Shown: piece after piece, positions 62,840-64,000 of the stretch
How the letters are laid out: the number at the start of each line of letters is the position of its first letter
Position numbering within the stretch: position 1 is the first letter of the stretch
NCBI GenBank assembly: GCA_000016765.1
Contig: CP000699.1
Span: forward strand, 1,116,001-1,180,000
Length of the DNA stretch: 64,000 bases
Direction of reading: 5' to 3'
Origin: Rhizorhabdus wittichii RW1
GTDB lineage: Bacteria; Pseudomonadota; Alphaproteobacteria; Sphingomonadales; Sphingomonadaceae
Made by a program: the position numbers and the translations under genes
Notes under the pieces: model-generated
Database searches by the model: none
Told to the model about the DNA's origin: nothing
What the model saw: the letters and a program-made list of their open reading frames with translations, nothing else

Positions 62840-64000
62840 TCAGGCAGGCTCGGAAGCGCGGTCGGCGGGCGCGCGGTCGGCGATGATCAGTTCGAGCGGC
62901 GCCGCGTACATCGGCTCGGGCGCGCCGGCGGTGATCGCGTAGACATTCTCCATGTGGCAGGGGCCGAGCTTCGCGCCGAAGAACAGGCTATCGAGGCTGA
63001 TCAGCATGTCCTCCTCCATCACGAAGCCCTGCTTGACCCCGGCGAGGCCGGCCGCCGGATAGGCGAGCGGGATCTCCAGCGGCATCAGGCCGATGCCGTG
63101 CGCGACGACCAGCAGCTTCTCGGGCGCCGGAACGCCCTTGGCCTTGAGATGCTCGTAGCCGATCGCGGGCAGGCTGTTGGTCGACACGCCCGGCCGCAAC
63201 CGATCGACCATCATCAGGAAGGCGTCGTGCAATATGTCGTGCAGCCGCTGATAGTCGGCCGAGGGCCGGCCGATCACGGCGGTGCGGTTGATGTCGATCC
63301 AGAAGCCGTCGAGCACGCCCTGCGTCTCGAGGATGACGATGTCGCCCCGGCGCAGCGCGCGCTTGCCGGGGGTGCGGAACAGGTCGGGGATGAAGTCGTC
63401 GCCGTCATAGGAGCCGCCGAACAGCATCGCCCCCTCGTCGACGGGGATGACGCCGTTGCGCACCATGAAATCGCAGATGCCCGCCTGGACGCCGTTCCAG
63501 TCGGCGCCTTCGTGGAGCAGCGACCCGGCATGGGCGATCACCCTGTCGGCCATGCTGCCGACGGCGCGATAACGGGCGAGCTCCTCGCCGGTCTTGACGA
63601 CGCGCACGCGCATCATGAAGTCGAGCGCGTCGCGATAGTCGTGCGGCACCCTGGGCGCGACCGCCGCCGAGACGCGATGCTCGTCGAAGCCGATCCGCTT
63701 GCCCGCCATGCCGTGGTCCACCAGCGCGGCGGTGATCGCGGCGGCGATGTCGGGCTGGCACGCGCCCCGGATCGCGCCGGCGATCGCCGTCGCGTCCTCG
63801 GCAAGCTGGCCGCCGTTGCGATCGGGATCGACATAGCGGCTGACCTCGCAGAAGTTCAGCATGTCGAAGCTGCGGATCTCGTCGAAGGTGCAGTGCGGCC
63901 CGTCGCGGTTGAGCACGGCGACGATGCCGAGATTGGCCTCCGGGATGACGAGGATCGCGGGCCTCGCCGGGTCGGCGAAGACGATCGCCGCGGCGAACGG
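62840..64000 (-). CDS. M24-family (creatinase / Xaa-Pro peptidase-like) protein, cut by window edge
   Basis: The frame stays open to base 64000, so the N-terminus lies outside. The visible 386 residues include part of the creatinase-like N-domain (ILVIPEANLGIV) and the pita-bread domain. Metal-ligand candidates are Asp in WIDINRTA, His in VAHGIGLM, Glu in VMEEDML and Glu in CHMENVYA; the first usual Asp position reads LETQG (Glu). Members include prolidases, creatinase and DddP lyase, so the reaction is open. It lies upstream of E1alpha, 10 bases apart, in one operon. Confidence 0.8.
   Translation of the reverse strand, partial: PFAAAIVFADPARPAILVIPEANLGIVAVLNRDGPHCTFDEIRSFDMLNFCEVSRYVDPDRNGGQLAEDATAIAGAIRGACQPDIAAAITAALVDHGMAGKRIGFDEHRVSAAVAPRVPHDYRDALDFMMRVRVVKTGEELARYRAVGSMADRVIAHAGSLLHEGADWNGVQAGICDFMVRNGVIPVDEGAMLFGGSYDGDDFIPDLFRTPGKRALRRGDIVILETQGVLDGFWIDINRTAVIGRPSADYQRLHDILHDAFLMMVDRLRPGVSTNSLPAIGYEHLKAKGVPAPEKLLVVAHGIGLMPLEIPLAYPAAGLAGVKQGFVMEEDMLISLDSLFFGAKLGPCHMENVYAITAGAPEPMYAAPLELIIADRAPADRASEPA

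Overview
The window is high-GC, densely coded bacterial chromosome of sphingomonad type (alphaproteobacterium, probably Sphingomonadaceae). Support for this: a TonB-dependent receptor, a RibB with a dead GTP-cyclohydrolase II half, very many short-chain dehydrogenases (SDRs) and crotonases, two cytochromes P450 and PQQ dehydrogenases. The taxonomic placement is inference from gene content. No rRNA, tRNA, transposase, integrase or CRISPR array was seen, and no gap between genes exceeds 300 bases.

Bases 383-48631 look like one catabolic island. It carries two acyl-CoA ligases, one acyl-CoA dehydrogenase, five single-domain crotonases plus a crotonase/3-hydroxyacyl-CoA dehydrogenase fusion with an eroded dehydrogenase half, a thiolase, a TesB thioesterase, an alpha-methylacyl-CoA racemase, six SDRs, and three Old-Yellow-Enzyme reductases (two fused to FAD/NAD domains and with Fe-S cysteines). 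It also has two fumarate-reductase/3-ketosteroid-dehydrogenase-like flavoproteins, two P450s, a limonene-epoxide-hydrolase-type enzyme, a vicinal-oxygen-chelate (VOC) dioxygenase-like protein, a luciferase-like monooxygenase, a 2-oxoacid dehydrogenase E1alpha/E1beta/E2 set, a TonB receptor and an MFS transporter. The mix fits uptake, hydroxylation, ring reduction and beta-oxidation of a branched, alicyclic (isoprenoid- or steroid-like) acid. The substrate is not readable from sequence.

The most striking feature is non-coding. Almost every promoter between 4.9 and 43.5 kb carries one or two copies of a 13-base dyad, consensus about CTAACA-N-TGNTNG, usually between divergent genes. One copy lies directly upstream of the only TetR gene inside the island (16942). 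This suggests a single TetR regulon for the whole pathway. A close pair of copies also lies inside a coding sequence (30832-30861), where codon use turns AT-rich.

Bases 48733-57747 look like ordinary accessory genes: an exported 801-residue protein and a multi-pass membrane protein of unknown role, a formylglycine-generating enzyme with both catalytic cysteines, an exported M20 amidohydrolase, and an Lrp regulator facing an arginase-ornithine cyclodeaminase pair that ends in a perfect 17-bp terminator stem. Bases 57819-64000 hold a second TetR gene convergent with an operon (read leftwards) of M24 peptidase-like protein, E1alpha, E1beta, a 79-residue stand-alone lipoyl protein and a membrane-anchored PQQ dehydrogenase.

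Eight composite palindromic repeats (76-134 bp, two inverted hairpins, nearly all bounded by CGTCAT/ATGACG) lie just after gene ends, in four sequence families.
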